A stretch of DNA of 64,000 bases from Datisca glomerata (Eukaryota > Streptophyta > Magnoliopsida > Cucurbitales > Datiscaceae). The DNA lies in the NCBI GenBank assembly GCA_003255025.1, contig QANY01004000.1, positions 186,001-250,000 on the forward strand, read 5' to 3'. The position numbers were made by a program, and so were the translations under genes. Under the pieces are notes generated by a model. It saw nothing but the letters and a program-made list of their open reading frames with translations, was not told the origin of the DNA and did not search any database. This document shows, in pieces, positions 12,376-27,665 of the stretch (its first letter is position 1; each line of letters starts with the position of its first letter).

Positions 12376-14495
12376 TGTTGGGGGTTATGCCCTCAAAGAA
12401 TGTTTATTGACCTTTGGATATGAAATTTAATTATCATTACATTTTTTATTATAATTGTTCTTTTAAATTATTGTTGAATAATTTATATAAATATCTGAAA
12501 ATTCCATACTCATTGATGAGATTATGATCTTGTATTAGTACGTGAGAATTAATATCATAGATAGTTAATAAAATTGTCAGCAACATATTAAAGTATGGAA
12601 TCTTTAATGAATGACAACATATTAAAGTATAGAATTTTTAATGAATGGTTGCTAGTACGGCTTATTTAGCATTATGAATAAATGTGATCTGATCCGGATC
12701 ATTGATGTGGATATACATCTTAGTGAATGTACTTTATATAATGAGACTATATATGACTGGAACGATGTGAATTAATATCTTTATCAACGTGTTGTTTATA
12801 ATGAAGTTTTAATTCACATCAAATTGATGATGATATGTAGATCAGTCTGAATCCTGAGTAGTCATGAACTCTTATACATGTCGTCTGGATCTTGTGATCC
12901 ACTCGTTGAGGTTTGTTTGTAAAAGAAGCTAGTAACTTTTGTTTTGGAGATTTAGTGATATGCATGGTTGAGAACTGATCTTACAAGATTTGAAATTTAA
13001 GCTTTCCTAACAGATCGTATATTGGTTCTCTTAAGTATTAATTCTAGAACTGAATGGTTATTTAACTCAAATTTATAATAAAATTATAAATTAATCATTC
13101 ACTAGTGGATTAATGGTACTTAAGGGTCAAAATGTAATTAAAATGGTAAAATGATAATTTTGACAAGTTCTAATTTATGAACCAATAGTTGGAGGATAAA
13201 ACTACAAGAATTGATTATATTAGTGGACTACACAAGAATACTCTGTAAATACAATCTATAATCTCTAAGAGTGCAATTTCATATCTATAGTGGAGTAATA
13301 ATGAAATTAATAAATGAGATTATTTAATTAAAAAGTTTAATTAATAATCCGGTTTATTGGAGCTTAGGATTATAGGTGCATGATCCCCAAGTTACCTCTA
13401 TACTACGCATTCTAGATTGTGAATAGTTTCAGACACGAGAAAAGGACTAACTTGCAAATGAATTTTATTCTAGGGTAAGTGCATAATTATGAGATAATTT
13501 TATGTGATCAACTAAATCTGTTATTTGTGAAATAACAGATAATTTAGTTGATATGAGTAATTAGATATGTTAATTTTAAACTAACTGATATCTAGATATT
13601 TATCTAATTAAAATAAATATTTAATTTATAGTACTTATCGCGTGTCAATCATTAATTGGGTATCCAAGATTGACATGGACTACTATAGTGTCACGTCGCA
13701 ATGTAGTGGTGCTGTGAGGCACTGTGCTGCCTCATGGACTACAGTGCCAAGTGACACTGCAGTTGTGCACCATTATACCATGGATCTCACTGTATTAGAC
13801 GATTTGAAATTAATTATTATTTCTTAATTTTTAATTATCCATAAATATCTGTACACCATTATCTAAAATAATATACATATTTTATTCTAATGGCAAGAGT
13901 TGATCAGATCATTAGTTAATCAACCAGATAATCAGTTCATCAATCAAGAGTTGAGAAAAGAACACAATTTCTAAAAAAGGATTTTTTCTACGATTAAGAG
14001 TTAATCAAAATCTCTAAAAGAATCATCATCACATTCTTTTAGAGAATCGTCTAACAAAAGTCTTTCTCAGTAAAATCTCTAGATATCATGTGTTGAGAAC
14101 ATCTAGAGACATAAAAGTGTCTTCGTTATATTCTACGTGTCCACACACTTCCTAGTGCGTTGAAGATTGACTTGAAAGATCTTGATGTAGATCTCGAAGT
14201 CTGCTGATCGTTGGAATGATTTTGTGAGAATGGAGAATCGATCAGTTTCGTGAGGACGTTTGATTTAGACTGCAAGAGGTATATGATTCCTAATCTTGTA
14301 TGTTGTTAATTTAATATATAAATATATAATGGATTCTGACTGATTGAAAAAGTATTTTCAATCAAAGTTTTTTTGGATTATCGTAGCGTTGAGCGATTTT
14401 GTTTTACTAAAAGATTCGAATTTTATTTAGAAATTTAATTTTTTTTAAATGGCCACGTATCACACGCTTCCGTTGCGTACGCGCCGTGACGACCA
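12376..14495 (+). repeat. Copia-type LTR, plus orientation, with PBS
   Basis: Starts TGTTGGGGGTTATGCCCTC, a common opening of plant copia LTRs, and ends GACGACCA. It is immediately followed by a tRNA-Met-type primer site. The last ~840 bp match 17779-18645 in reverse. The first ~1.28 kb has no counterpart there. It interrupts the Tat 3' region. No pol of this orientation follows, so it is an LTR plus a short leader, not a full element. Confidence 0.7.
13507..13552. repeat. Hairpin inside the copia LTR
   Basis: ATCAACTAAAT..CTGTTATT is followed after a 5-base loop by its complement AATAACAG..AATTTAGTTGAT, with a 2-3 base bulge in one arm. It may affect the ends of LTR transcripts, but no function can be read from it. 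Confidence 0.6.
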
Positions 14496-14748
14496 ACTAG
14501 TATATCAGAGTGGTCTTTATATATTTATTTGTTAAATGTTGTGTGGGTTTTCTTGCACTATTCATATAAAATGAGATATGTATGAATGAATGGATGGTTA
14601 TGTTTGTTAAATGTATGAAAAATAATGAATCGTTAATTGTATGGTGATTATTGGGTTAAGCTTTTTTTTCCTTAGATCATGTGTATTTTGAATATTTATT
14701 GTAATTACTTCGATTGTGAGAAGATGAAGAACGCACGAGACAAACGAT
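13660..14748 (+). repeat. Left arm of a ~1.1 kb inverted repeat
   Basis: LTR 3' part, PBS and about 240 bp of leader match the reverse complement of 17487-18645. Shared landmarks include the GTCACGT..GCAGTG block, the CATTCTTTTAGAGAATCGTC block, GGCCACGT just inside the LTR end and GAAGATGAAGAA.GCACGAGAC at the inner end. Confidence 0.8.
14499..14510 (+). other. Copia primer-binding site (plus)
   Basis: AGTATATCAGAG directly after the LTR end recalls TGGTATCAGAGC, the initiator tRNA-Met site of plant copia elements. The mirror copy at 17764-17774 is better preserved. Confidence 0.6.
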
Positions 14749-14769
14749 GGAGGAAAAAAAAATAAATAG

Positions 14770-15860
14770 AACTTCTTTTAGAATTTTAATTAAGCATCGC
14801 CATAAGCCAACTTCCTTGACGAATCAAGCATCTGCAAAGAAGAACATACTTGATTAGTGGCCCCTGAATCAAGTGTCTAGGATGACAAATCATATTCCAT
14901 TAAGTAAACTTTTAGTACAAGTAAATCATATTTACCATTCGTTTTCAGCTCAGAGAGATACTTGTTATAGTTTCTCTTTTAATGACCTTCAACCCCACAA
15001 TGAAAACATTTTCCTTTGGGCTTGCTATCTTTCTTGTTCTTCTTAACTTTTGGTGATGTATTGCTTTTCTTCCTTTTCTTGTTCTTACTTTTGCCCTTTC
15101 CATTGATCTCTTCCTCTTGTTACTTTTAATAGTGAAAGAAGGCTTTTGCTCGACGACATTTTGCTCGTCCTCTTTGGTCATTCAACAAGGATGTTGAATT
15201 GTAATTTGTTCATAATATAATTGGTCATGAACGCATAAAAGGATGGTGTGAGCGACTCAAATATAATGCTAACTTGAGTCTGCTCATCCATGGTTACTAC
15301 ATGTACTTTTGCCTCGTGCATTATGTTGATCATGTTCAAAACATGTTCTCGCACAGAAGTACCATTTCTCATCTTAGTTGTCATATAACTCCTAGTGACC
15401 TCATGACGACTTTGATCAGACTGCTGCCTAAACATCGCCTATAGAGATTTCATAATCTCATAGGCAGTCTCTATGTTTTCGTGCTTGGTTCTCAGAACAT
15501 CATTCATCTTCACAAGCATGTAGCACTGCGCCTTGTTGTTTGCTATGATCTAAACATCATATTTGTCCCTTACATTCTTAGGATCATTACCAGCGGGATC
15601 CTCAGGACATTCCTTAGTAAGAACAAACTTATGGTTCTCACAAATTAGCATTAAGTTCATATTTAATTTTCAACATACGAAATTATCAACATCCAATTTA
15701 TCGAGAGCGAGTAAAGTAGTAACAGGGTTGCCCATGCTAGACATAATAATGATAACCGAAATTTAAAACATACAAGATTCAATATAATTGATAAATATCT
15801 AGAATTGAAAAAATAAACGTGATGCATGAACGTAACATAATAAACACACAAATTTAACAT
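14770..15860 (-). pseudogene. Copia gag and start of protease, broken
   Basis: On the minus strand the frame around 15650-15178 gives the UBN2-type copia gag: LTKECPEDPA, then VRDKYDV, ETAYEIMKSLQAMF, RNGTSVREHVLNMI and FESLTPSFYAFMTNY. A zinc-knuckle-like region follows at about 14990-15010 (KMFSLWG, with cysteines lost), and at about 14860 the copia protease motif TLDSGATNQVCSS is readable. Sequence then breaks off near 14770 where the left inverted arm begins, so protease is cut and no integrase or RT follows. Stops in gag show decay. It belongs with the minus-strand PBS and LTR at 17764-18645. Confidence 0.75.
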
Positions 15861-17486
15861 TTACTAATCACAATAAAATAATCCAATGATTAATGTGCTG
15901 CCTTAGAGTCTGTTAGATTAACATGAGGCTGTCTATGAGACATTCTCATCCTTATTAATTAAAACTTAAGATATCTTATATTTTTTCTTTTAACAATAAA
16001 ACATCGCTTGTTCGGTCAAGTCACAACTATCCACATGAAAGATTAATTGTGATATCATGAGTGTAACCCATTATTTCAGATTCCATGACTTGGATTAAAA
16101 TATGCCGCATTAGGGTCGGTCAAAATTAAATTACATCACTTCCTCCTATCTTCTTAAGAAGTCCAACCTTGACATTGGTACAGCTCGAAACCATACTTAG
16201 GGGGATGAAAACAAAGCCATCTCGAACCCCTCACTGTACCTCGCGGTGTTGTACTAATAATGGAGACCGTAAGTTTAATTGACATGTCAAGTTTCACCCA
16301 TTCACTATTTTAGGATTATGTATTTTCATTTTTAACTAATTAATTAATTCCAAATGAACTACTAGTTAGAATAATAATCCTATGAATATTTAATATGCCA
16401 AACTTATTGATCTAAGTTCATGTAACCTTCTAAAGCGCGTAAGTCATAATTATGTGAACTTAGATTAATTAATTAATTATATTAATCAAATTTTAATAAA
16501 ACTCCTTTGCTAAAGTCGGTTATCCTAAATGTTACTATAACTCTTAGTGTGGTGTGATTACTAAGTTTTAACTAATTAAAACCTAACAGTTTACATGCAA
16601 TTGATTTCATAAAACAATACATATAAACTTATTAGAACAATCCTAATAAATCATGTTTCTACAGATGAGACACATGATTAAATAAAACTGTCAGAGATTT
16701 TCATGTATGGCATATGATAGACTAATGCATAGACATGTTATCAAGCATAACAATTAAAAAAATATTTTATTCATTAAATAAAATAATAATAGACCGAGTG
16801 ACTATTGAGTATTTTCAAGAATACATATTTGCTTCAAGAACACATATTTCCAATATTGTCTTCTACTCCTGATGTCCATCTTCATAACTTCAAGCTTTGA
16901 ACAATATTCTATTTTTAATTAAGAAAAATATTTTTTTTAATTAAAATTAATTTCTATAATTATCCTTTAAAAATAGTTGCTTTTGACTTAATCAAATAAT
17001 ATTTCATTTGATTTGATCAAATTTGGGTCAGACCCAATCAAATTATTAATTTCTAATATTCATAAAATTAATAATTAATAATTAATTTCAAGTTTTCATA
17101 AAATAACAATTAATAATTAATTTCAAAATTTCATTAAATTAAAAATTAATTTTAACATTACATTAATTTCAAAATTTCAAAAGATAATTGATATATTGTG
17201 GGTTATTATCAAACTCTATGGTGATAGGGTTGGTTGGTATTAGGATTTGTATGAAACTTCTCTAAAAGTGACAGCAGTTGTCACCGACGACATGACTCTA
17301 CTATCGTCGCCCCATCATCACCGGCCACCACTGTTACCGCCAGTCCCACTGCCAGCAGCCACCGGCCACCACCGCCAGAACAGTATTTCCCGGCATGAAC
17401 AACAATGTTTTTGTGAAATAGTAAATTTCATCCTTGAACAATATTTTTCGTGAACAGTAAATTCCCGTTTGAACAGTAAATTCCGC
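15861..17486 (-). other. Copia 5' leader (minus), no gene
   Basis: AT-rich sequence between the gag start and the inverted arm, taken to be the element's untranslated leader, possibly enlarged by other insertions. Short frames at 17247-17519 are low-complexity (Pro/Arg-rich over a CACCGCC repeat) and not called. Confidence 0.4.
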
Positions 17487-18645
17487 CGTTCGTCTCGTGC
17501 ATTCTTCATCTTCTCGCATTCGGAATAATTACAATAATATTCAAAATAAATTATAAAAATTTCTATGCCTCAAAACGGCTTACACAAGATCTAGAAAAAA
17601 CTAAAAACAAAGCTTAATCCAATATTCACCATACAATTAACGATCTATTATTTTCCATACATTCAAAAAACATAACCATCAATTCATTCATACATATCTC
17701 ATATTATATGAATAATGCAAGAAAACTCACACAACATTTAACATATAAATATATAAAGATAATTCTGATACCACTTATTGGTCGTCGTGGTGAGTGCGTG
17801 GCAGAAGCGTGTGGCACGTGGCCATTTTAAAATTAAATTTTTAATAAAATCAAAACTTTTAATAAAATAAAATCTCTCAACGTTACGATAACCAATTTTT
17901 TTTTACTGAAAACTCATTTTCAATCAGTTGTGATCCATTATATATTTATATATTAAATCTACAACATACAAGTTTAGGAATCATATACGTCTTGTAGTCT
18001 AAATCAAGTGTCATCGCGAAACCAATCGTTCTAACAATCAGCAGACTCTGAGATCCACACCATGATCTTCCAAGTCAATTATCAACGCGCTCGGACGTGT
18101 ATAAGCACGTAGAATATAACGAAGACACTTTTCTGTCTCTAGATGTACTCAATACATGAGATCTGGAGATTTTACTGAGAATGAATTTTGTGAGACGATT
18201 CTCTAAAAGAATGTGATGATGTTTTATTAGAGAATTTGATTCACTCTTAATCATAAAAAAGCATTTTTTTTCGAGAATTGCGTTCTTCTTTCAACTCGTG
18301 ATTGATGAACTGATTCTCTGATTCAACTCATCCAACTGATTGAATTGATTGACCGATTCAACTCATTCAACTAATTGAATTGATTGACATGATTCAACTC
18401 ATTCAACTGATTGAACTTTTATTAAATATCTTAGGCCATCTAAATAATATCTGTATATTTTTTTTGATAATAACATATCAGACATTTTGGGATAATTGAA
18501 ATAATATTTAATTATAAAATTACCAATAGCAACGGGACTCACTACTATTATGCACAACTGCAGTGCCACATAGCGCTACAGTGTTGCACATCCACTACTG
18601 TAGTGCCACGTGGCAATACAATAGTCCATATCAATCTCTATCCTC
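17487..18645 (-). repeat. Right arm: minus-strand copia LTR remnant with PBS
   Basis: Reverse-complement partner of 13660-14748. The minus-strand primer site GTGGTATCAGA lies at 17764-17774. The LTR itself runs from 17779 to about 18645, where similarity stops. This LTR is shorter than the plus copy by about 1.28 kb, so it is truncated at its outer (5') end. Confidence 0.75.
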
Positions 18646-18649
18646 AGTG

Positions 18650-19200
18650 GTAGGCTGACCCTCCTGACCCCCCCACTCGGCCTCAATGGCGGCGTGATAA
18701 CCAACTTGACGCTGCTGCCGCTGAACCCCATCCACCCACGCCAATTCAGATCGCACTTTTCCCATGGTTGGACTCCCACCCATCGAGCGAGTTCCATGCC
18801 GCCACTAGACTCCCACCCATCGAGCAAGTTTGATGCCGCCGCTGGACTCCCACTCCTTGAGCGAGCTCAGCACCTCCGTTGGGCTCTCACCCCTTGAGCG
18901 AGCTCGACGCCGCTGCATGACTCCTGCACCTCAAGTAAGTTCAACCCCACCACTGGACCTTCCCCTCACGTAAGCTCGGCTCGAGCCAATCCCTCCCCAC
19001 TGCCACTGGACCATCCCCCAAGCAATCTCGGATCATGCTTGACCCCATCCCTCCCCACCGCCACTAAATCGACCCCTTACCCCCCGACTGCAATGGTGGT
19101 GCTAAGCACATCCCCCCCGAGCCAAACGGTGGATGAGATCTCCTCATTCAGCAGCGACATTGGAATAAAATGGAGAAACTACCAAAAAATATAGAAAAAT
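18650..19200. repeat. GC-rich region with a 37-bp tandem repeat
   Basis: A GC-rich island in AT-rich surroundings. From about 18771 a 37-bp unit (GACTCCCACCCATCGAGCGA...GCCGCCACTG) repeats five or more times with rising divergence. The unit length is not a multiple of three, so it does not maintain a frame. By position it is the part of the Tat 3' region beyond the copia insertion. Confidence 0.75.
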
Positions 19201-19327
19201 AAAAAGAAAGAAAATGATGTAAACCTTACCTCAAACCCTAGCCAAGGAGGAAAGATTACTCATTTGTTGATTTCTTTTTTCCAAAAGTGAGAAAAAGAAA
19301 GGATAAAATAATGGGGTATGTTGGAAC

Positions 19328-19395
19328 CTTTTATATAGGGGGAGAAGGGAGAAGGATTAATAATGAGAGGGATTCTATTGAAACCTTTTATATAG
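19328..19395 (-). promoter_or_regulatory. Two TATA boxes pointing into the antisense frame
   Basis: On the minus strand CTATATAAAAGG occurs twice, at about 19328-19339 and 19384-19395, within a ~56-bp direct repeat. A leader and ATG follow (near 19265), then AGGGTTTGAGGTAAGG. Placement upstream of the antisense coding blocks suggests an internal promoter for them, though the copia insert now separates the two. Confidence 0.4.
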
Positions 19396-19654
19396 AGGGA
19401 GAAGATGGGACTCCTTACATTCTAAAATTTATTTATTTTTTGAATTTTGACCCCCTATGAAATTCATCTAGGTTTGTCGAACCGAAAGACAAAGAGATGC
19501 CTACATCATATAAAGAAAGCATATTGGGCATAGCAGATCGATGTATTCTACGTACATCATGTAATGGATGCGATCAAATGACCAGGGACTGATACGATGA
19601 TTGCAACATTGAAGAAATTGTATACAGGCCCGATTATTCCTCATCGTGCTGGCA

Positions 19655-19666
19655 CAGGGGACTAAA
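19655..19666 (+). other. Polypurine tract before the 3' LTR
   Basis: AGGGGACTAAA abuts the TGTACATG start of the 3' LTR. This is the expected primer for plus-strand synthesis and fixes the LTR start. Confidence 0.6.
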
Positions 19667-21037
19667 TGTACATGAGGGTTGACGACCTCAACGTTGACTC
19701 CTCGCGAAGCACAACTCTTACATTGTATCGGGAGTGTCTCTCCAAGGATGCACCATGGAGTGTCACTGTTGAGATACACCATGGAGTGTCACTGCTGAGA
19801 TGCACCATGGAGTGCCGCCATTGAGGTTAAGGGTGTTCAAAATTGTCCCGAACCAAACTGAACAAAAAATGACTGGTTCAATCAGTCTTTATATGTGTTC
19901 GATTCGGTTCAGGAAAATGAGAGAACCAAAGTTTTGGTTTGTTTCAAAATTTTGGTGATTTTCAAACCAAATAGAACCAAAACATTAAATTCATATTATT
20001 TTTTATATATAATTTCATAAAAATCAAACTGAACCGAAACAAAAGTTTGATTTTATATTATTTTTTTCAATAATATCATTTAAAAATTATTTTTATTTAA
20101 TAATACTGAACTGAACTGAGCCAAACCAAAACTCATGGTTTGATTTGGTTCAGTTCTTTTGACATAACGGTTCGGTTTGGTTTTCTTACCGAATAGAAGT
20201 TTTGGTTCGGTTTGGGTTTTCACCAAAAAAATGACTGAACCGAACAGTGAACACCCCTAACTAAGGTGCACCCTTTGGGGTGCCGCCACTGAGGTAACAC
20301 TCATGGATGTCACCCCATGGGTGTGCCATGAAGGTGCCTGGATCATACTTCGTAATGTAACTCGAACACAACAACGACGTACTTCGGACAAGACGTATCC
20401 CTATGCTATTACAATGTGTCATCACATCACAAACCACTAAATGAAGTGATAAAGACTTGAGTGGTCGTATGGTTTCCTGTGAAAGCTTGAGAGGCTGTGG
20501 ACTCGTAGGATGAGGGGCGAGGCTACGTCATATTGGAGAGGACATACATCTTCCAATATGACCACTTTGAACATTGAGGGTATGCTACCCTCCCACCTTT
20601 GGGAGGGGGTTTAGTCCTGAGAGGTCCATTTGAAAGGAGGTTTTGGGTGAATACTGGCATTGAGCCCCATCGGTTAGGCGTATTCCCCCTAAGATCATGG
20701 TCATTCCACAAAGACTCACATGGTGTCGTCTGATTGGCACACTGAGATCCTCCTCTTGTCCACCTCAATGTTGAGGTGACACGCTTTGATAGGTGAGCTT
20801 GCAATGGTCTCCCTACTTTTTGTCACCTATAAAAGGAGGGTCTCTCCTTTATTTGAGAGGAGGAGAAAAATTCCTAGAGAGAAAGTCTCACTTCTAGAGA
20901 GAGAAAATATTTTGTCACCACTTTTGAGTGTTTGGAGTGCTCCCCCCTCACCTCCCAACGTTCTCAAGTGTTACTCCGATCACATATTAAAGATTAGACT
21001 ACTCTTATACTCACCCACGTCACACCTTACATCTACA
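19667..21037 (+). repeat. 3' LTR of the Tat element
   Basis: 1371 bp including a 432-bp MITE; without it about 940 bp, close to the 974 bp of the 5' LTR. It ends ATCTACA, followed by the CTTTTA duplication. A TATAAAAGG box lies at 20828-20836. Confidence 0.85.
19828..20259. mobile_element. hAT-type MITE, AACCGAAC family, copy 1
   Basis: Inserted in the 3' LTR. Ends TAAGGGTGTTC and GAACACCCCTA form inverted repeats, and flanks ATTGAGGT / ACTAAGGT are a diverged 8-bp duplication. The interior is rich in GGTTCGGTT and its complement and has no open frame. The 5' LTR lacks this segment, which confirms insertion. Confidence 0.8.
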
Positions 21038-21043
21038 CTTTTA

Positions 21044-25668
<4,625 letters not shown>

Positions 25669-26862
25669 CTAGTAAAAAAATATGAATTAAATATAAGTAT
25701 TGGGTTTTTTTTATTATCCCTAAAAAAATATAGTTATTGGGTAGTTGAGCTAAGTTGTTCTAAAGCCCTTGTTGTACACCTTCATTGTTTTTCAATGTGT
25801 CTATAATACTAAAGTATAAAGCTCATACTTGTTGCTTTATTCTCTAATCATGTTCTTTCTCTTTCTCATCCCTTAAGATTATGGAATTATATTTTTAAAT
25901 TTAGATTTATTCGTTAATTAACATATTTGTATCCATTGAAGAAGAGTCATGTTTCGATATTGAGTTGATATCAATATGTAGACTTGATCCCATATTAAAT
26001 TATTTATTGTATATATGTCATAAATGAGTGATCCAAATGATAGATGAAACGTGACTATTGATGCTAGTCCATTATCAAAGAATTTTCATTAAAGAAATGT
26101 GGGTTTTGGACATATAGCTAGTCAGCATTGTATAAGATTCTAAATCTAAAATTTAGATCTATTGTCAAGGGTGATTCGCAGTAGGTTGTTGACACATATG
26201 CTGTTTTTTTCAATCAAGAGAGTGGAACTTTTACCAGAGCCAATTGGTCTTTCAATGTAAACCTCTTGTTCCACCGATCATGGTCCAATCTAAAAGAGAG
26301 GAATTCAATCTCAAAGTTAAAGCTCCTGAGTTCTGAGCTCAAAGAAGACCTCGTGTACCCTCTTGAGTGTTGAAGAAGTTGGAGGCAGAGGAATGGATAT
26401 GTTAATTTTGAATGATATAAGCTTCTCCCATGACTATTTTTATTTGGACTTTATCCAATGTAAGTGCTTGCTGAAATGGCCCAAATGGGCATCGGGCAAA
26501 ATCTGTGTCACTTTTTTTAATCGATTCCCATTATTGATTTCCATCTTCTTCCTTCCTTTTTTTCTTTCTTTTTTCCTGTTTGTTTTGTTTTTTGCGTCTA
26601 TGTTCTGTATTTCTCTACCCTGTTTCGTCGATCTACCTCCCCCAATCAGTAACGGTCACTTTTCCACTTCCATCTCTCTCTCCCATCCTTCAAATCCACA
26701 CAGGTCAACCCGTCTCTCTCTTCTTCTGAAATTTACTGCCGAATCGGTAACGGTCATCTTTCCACTTACATCTCTTTCTTTTAGCCTTCACCACAAAAGT
26801 CACACCCCCCCCTTCCCTCTCTCCAAACGATTACCTATTTCTGTCTCTGCCTTCTCTGAGAA
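25669..26862. other. Intergenic, GH9 3' region to X8 gene leader
   Basis: Holds the 3' UTR of the endoglucanase and, from about 26,500, a CT-rich leader of the X8 gene. A frame at 26363-26878 overlaps the next gene's start in another phase, is dominated by Phe/Leu/Ser from pyrimidine runs and is not called. Confidence 0.5.
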
Positions 26863-27665
26863 ATGGCGAAAAGCTTAGCTTTTTGTTACATTGTCTTAAT
26901 GTTTCGAGTCTGTCTCGGATCAATTTTGCATCACTCGCTTAAGCTTCAAAACGGAGGCTCCAGGACTGTGGAGCTCTGGTGTGTGGCCAAGAACAACGCC
27001 GACGACGCCTCGCTTCAGTCAGCTCTGGATTGGGCGTGTGGACCAGGCGGCGTCGATTGCGGCCCAGTTCAGCCAACCGGACCATGCTATGACTCAACCG
27101 ATATCCAGACAACAGCGTCGTTTGTTTTCAACGACTATTTTCTCAAGCACGGTATGACCGACGATAGCTGCTACTTTCAGAATTCAGCCGCTCTCACTTC
27201 CTTAAACCCCAGTTAGTATTATTCCAATTTCAAATCAAATCTCTTTATTTTCGTATTGCAACTGTGATTTTGCTTATGTTTCTGGATTGGATCTGTGATT
27301 TACTTGATTTTCTAGATATGTAACTTTAACTTTCGGTGATGGGTTTTTTCAGGTCATGGTAATTGCAAATTCCCATCCAGGTAATCGGAATTTTCACTAT
27401 AATCGTGATTTTCAATAGTAAAAATGGGTTTTTTTTGTAACTGAGTATTTAAGAACAGGGTGTCTCAGATTCTCTATCACTCAATTGATGGTTTTTTTAA
27501 TGGTGCAGCTTGACTGTAAGCAATGGAAGCTTTTCAAGTCCAGTGACGGCGCTTGGTCTTGAACCCAAAGAGGACCTGAGCGGCAGTGATAGTTCGATTG
27601 ATCGGGTTTTGGGCTTGATTACCAGTCATTTGCTCATTGTAATTGCATGGAATATGTTGAAATGA
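26863..27665 (+). CDS. X8-domain (callose-binding type) secreted protein
   Basis: Three exons join in phase: 26863-27211, 27353-27380 (only 28 bp) and 27509-27665, giving 177 residues. Residues 1-20 look like a signal peptide. The X8 domain spans about 36-126 with six cysteines at 40, 59, 66, 75, 103 and 121, in the pattern WCVAKN..WACGPGGVDC..GPCY..SCYF..GNCKFP. X8 modules bind beta-1,3-glucan (callose). Stand-alone X8 proteins include the plasmodesmata callose-binding proteins, which carry a GPI anchor. Here a serine-rich linker and a hydrophobic end (GLITSHLLIVIAW) could be such an anchor signal, though it ends NMLK. A possible AATAAA signal lies at 27812-27817. No glucanase domain is attached. 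Confidence 0.88.

Larger units (their letters stand above)
1839..21037 (+). mobile_element. Tat-lineage Ty3 LTR retrotransposon with nested insertions
   Basis: The element is defined by two related LTRs (1839-2812 and 19667-21037), both opening TGTA..TGAGGGTTGACGACCTC, and by an identical CTTTTA just outside each end (1833-1838 and 21038-21043). In between, in Ty3 order, are gag, protease, reverse transcriptase, RNase H and integrase. A second RNase H follows the first, a primer-binding region of TGGCGAC-type follows the 5' LTR, and a long 3' region holds tandem repeats and antisense coding sequence. Those traits fit the Tat clade. About 6 kb of copia-type DNA (12376 to about 18645) and a 432-bp MITE account for much of the 19.2 kb length. 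Every pol domain carries stops or deletions, so it is not autonomous. Confidence 0.85.

Noticed and set aside
13642..13827. 61-residue frame in the copia LTR
   Set aside because: Lies in an LTR and its sequence is shared with the inverted arm, where the frame is broken.
18576..18897. Open frames in the GC-rich repeat region
   Set aside because: GC-rich DNA has few stops, and the 37-bp unit does not keep a frame.
26363..26878. 171-residue frame ahead of the X8 gene
   Set aside because: Composition reflects CT-rich leader sequence, and its end overlaps the X8 start in another phase.
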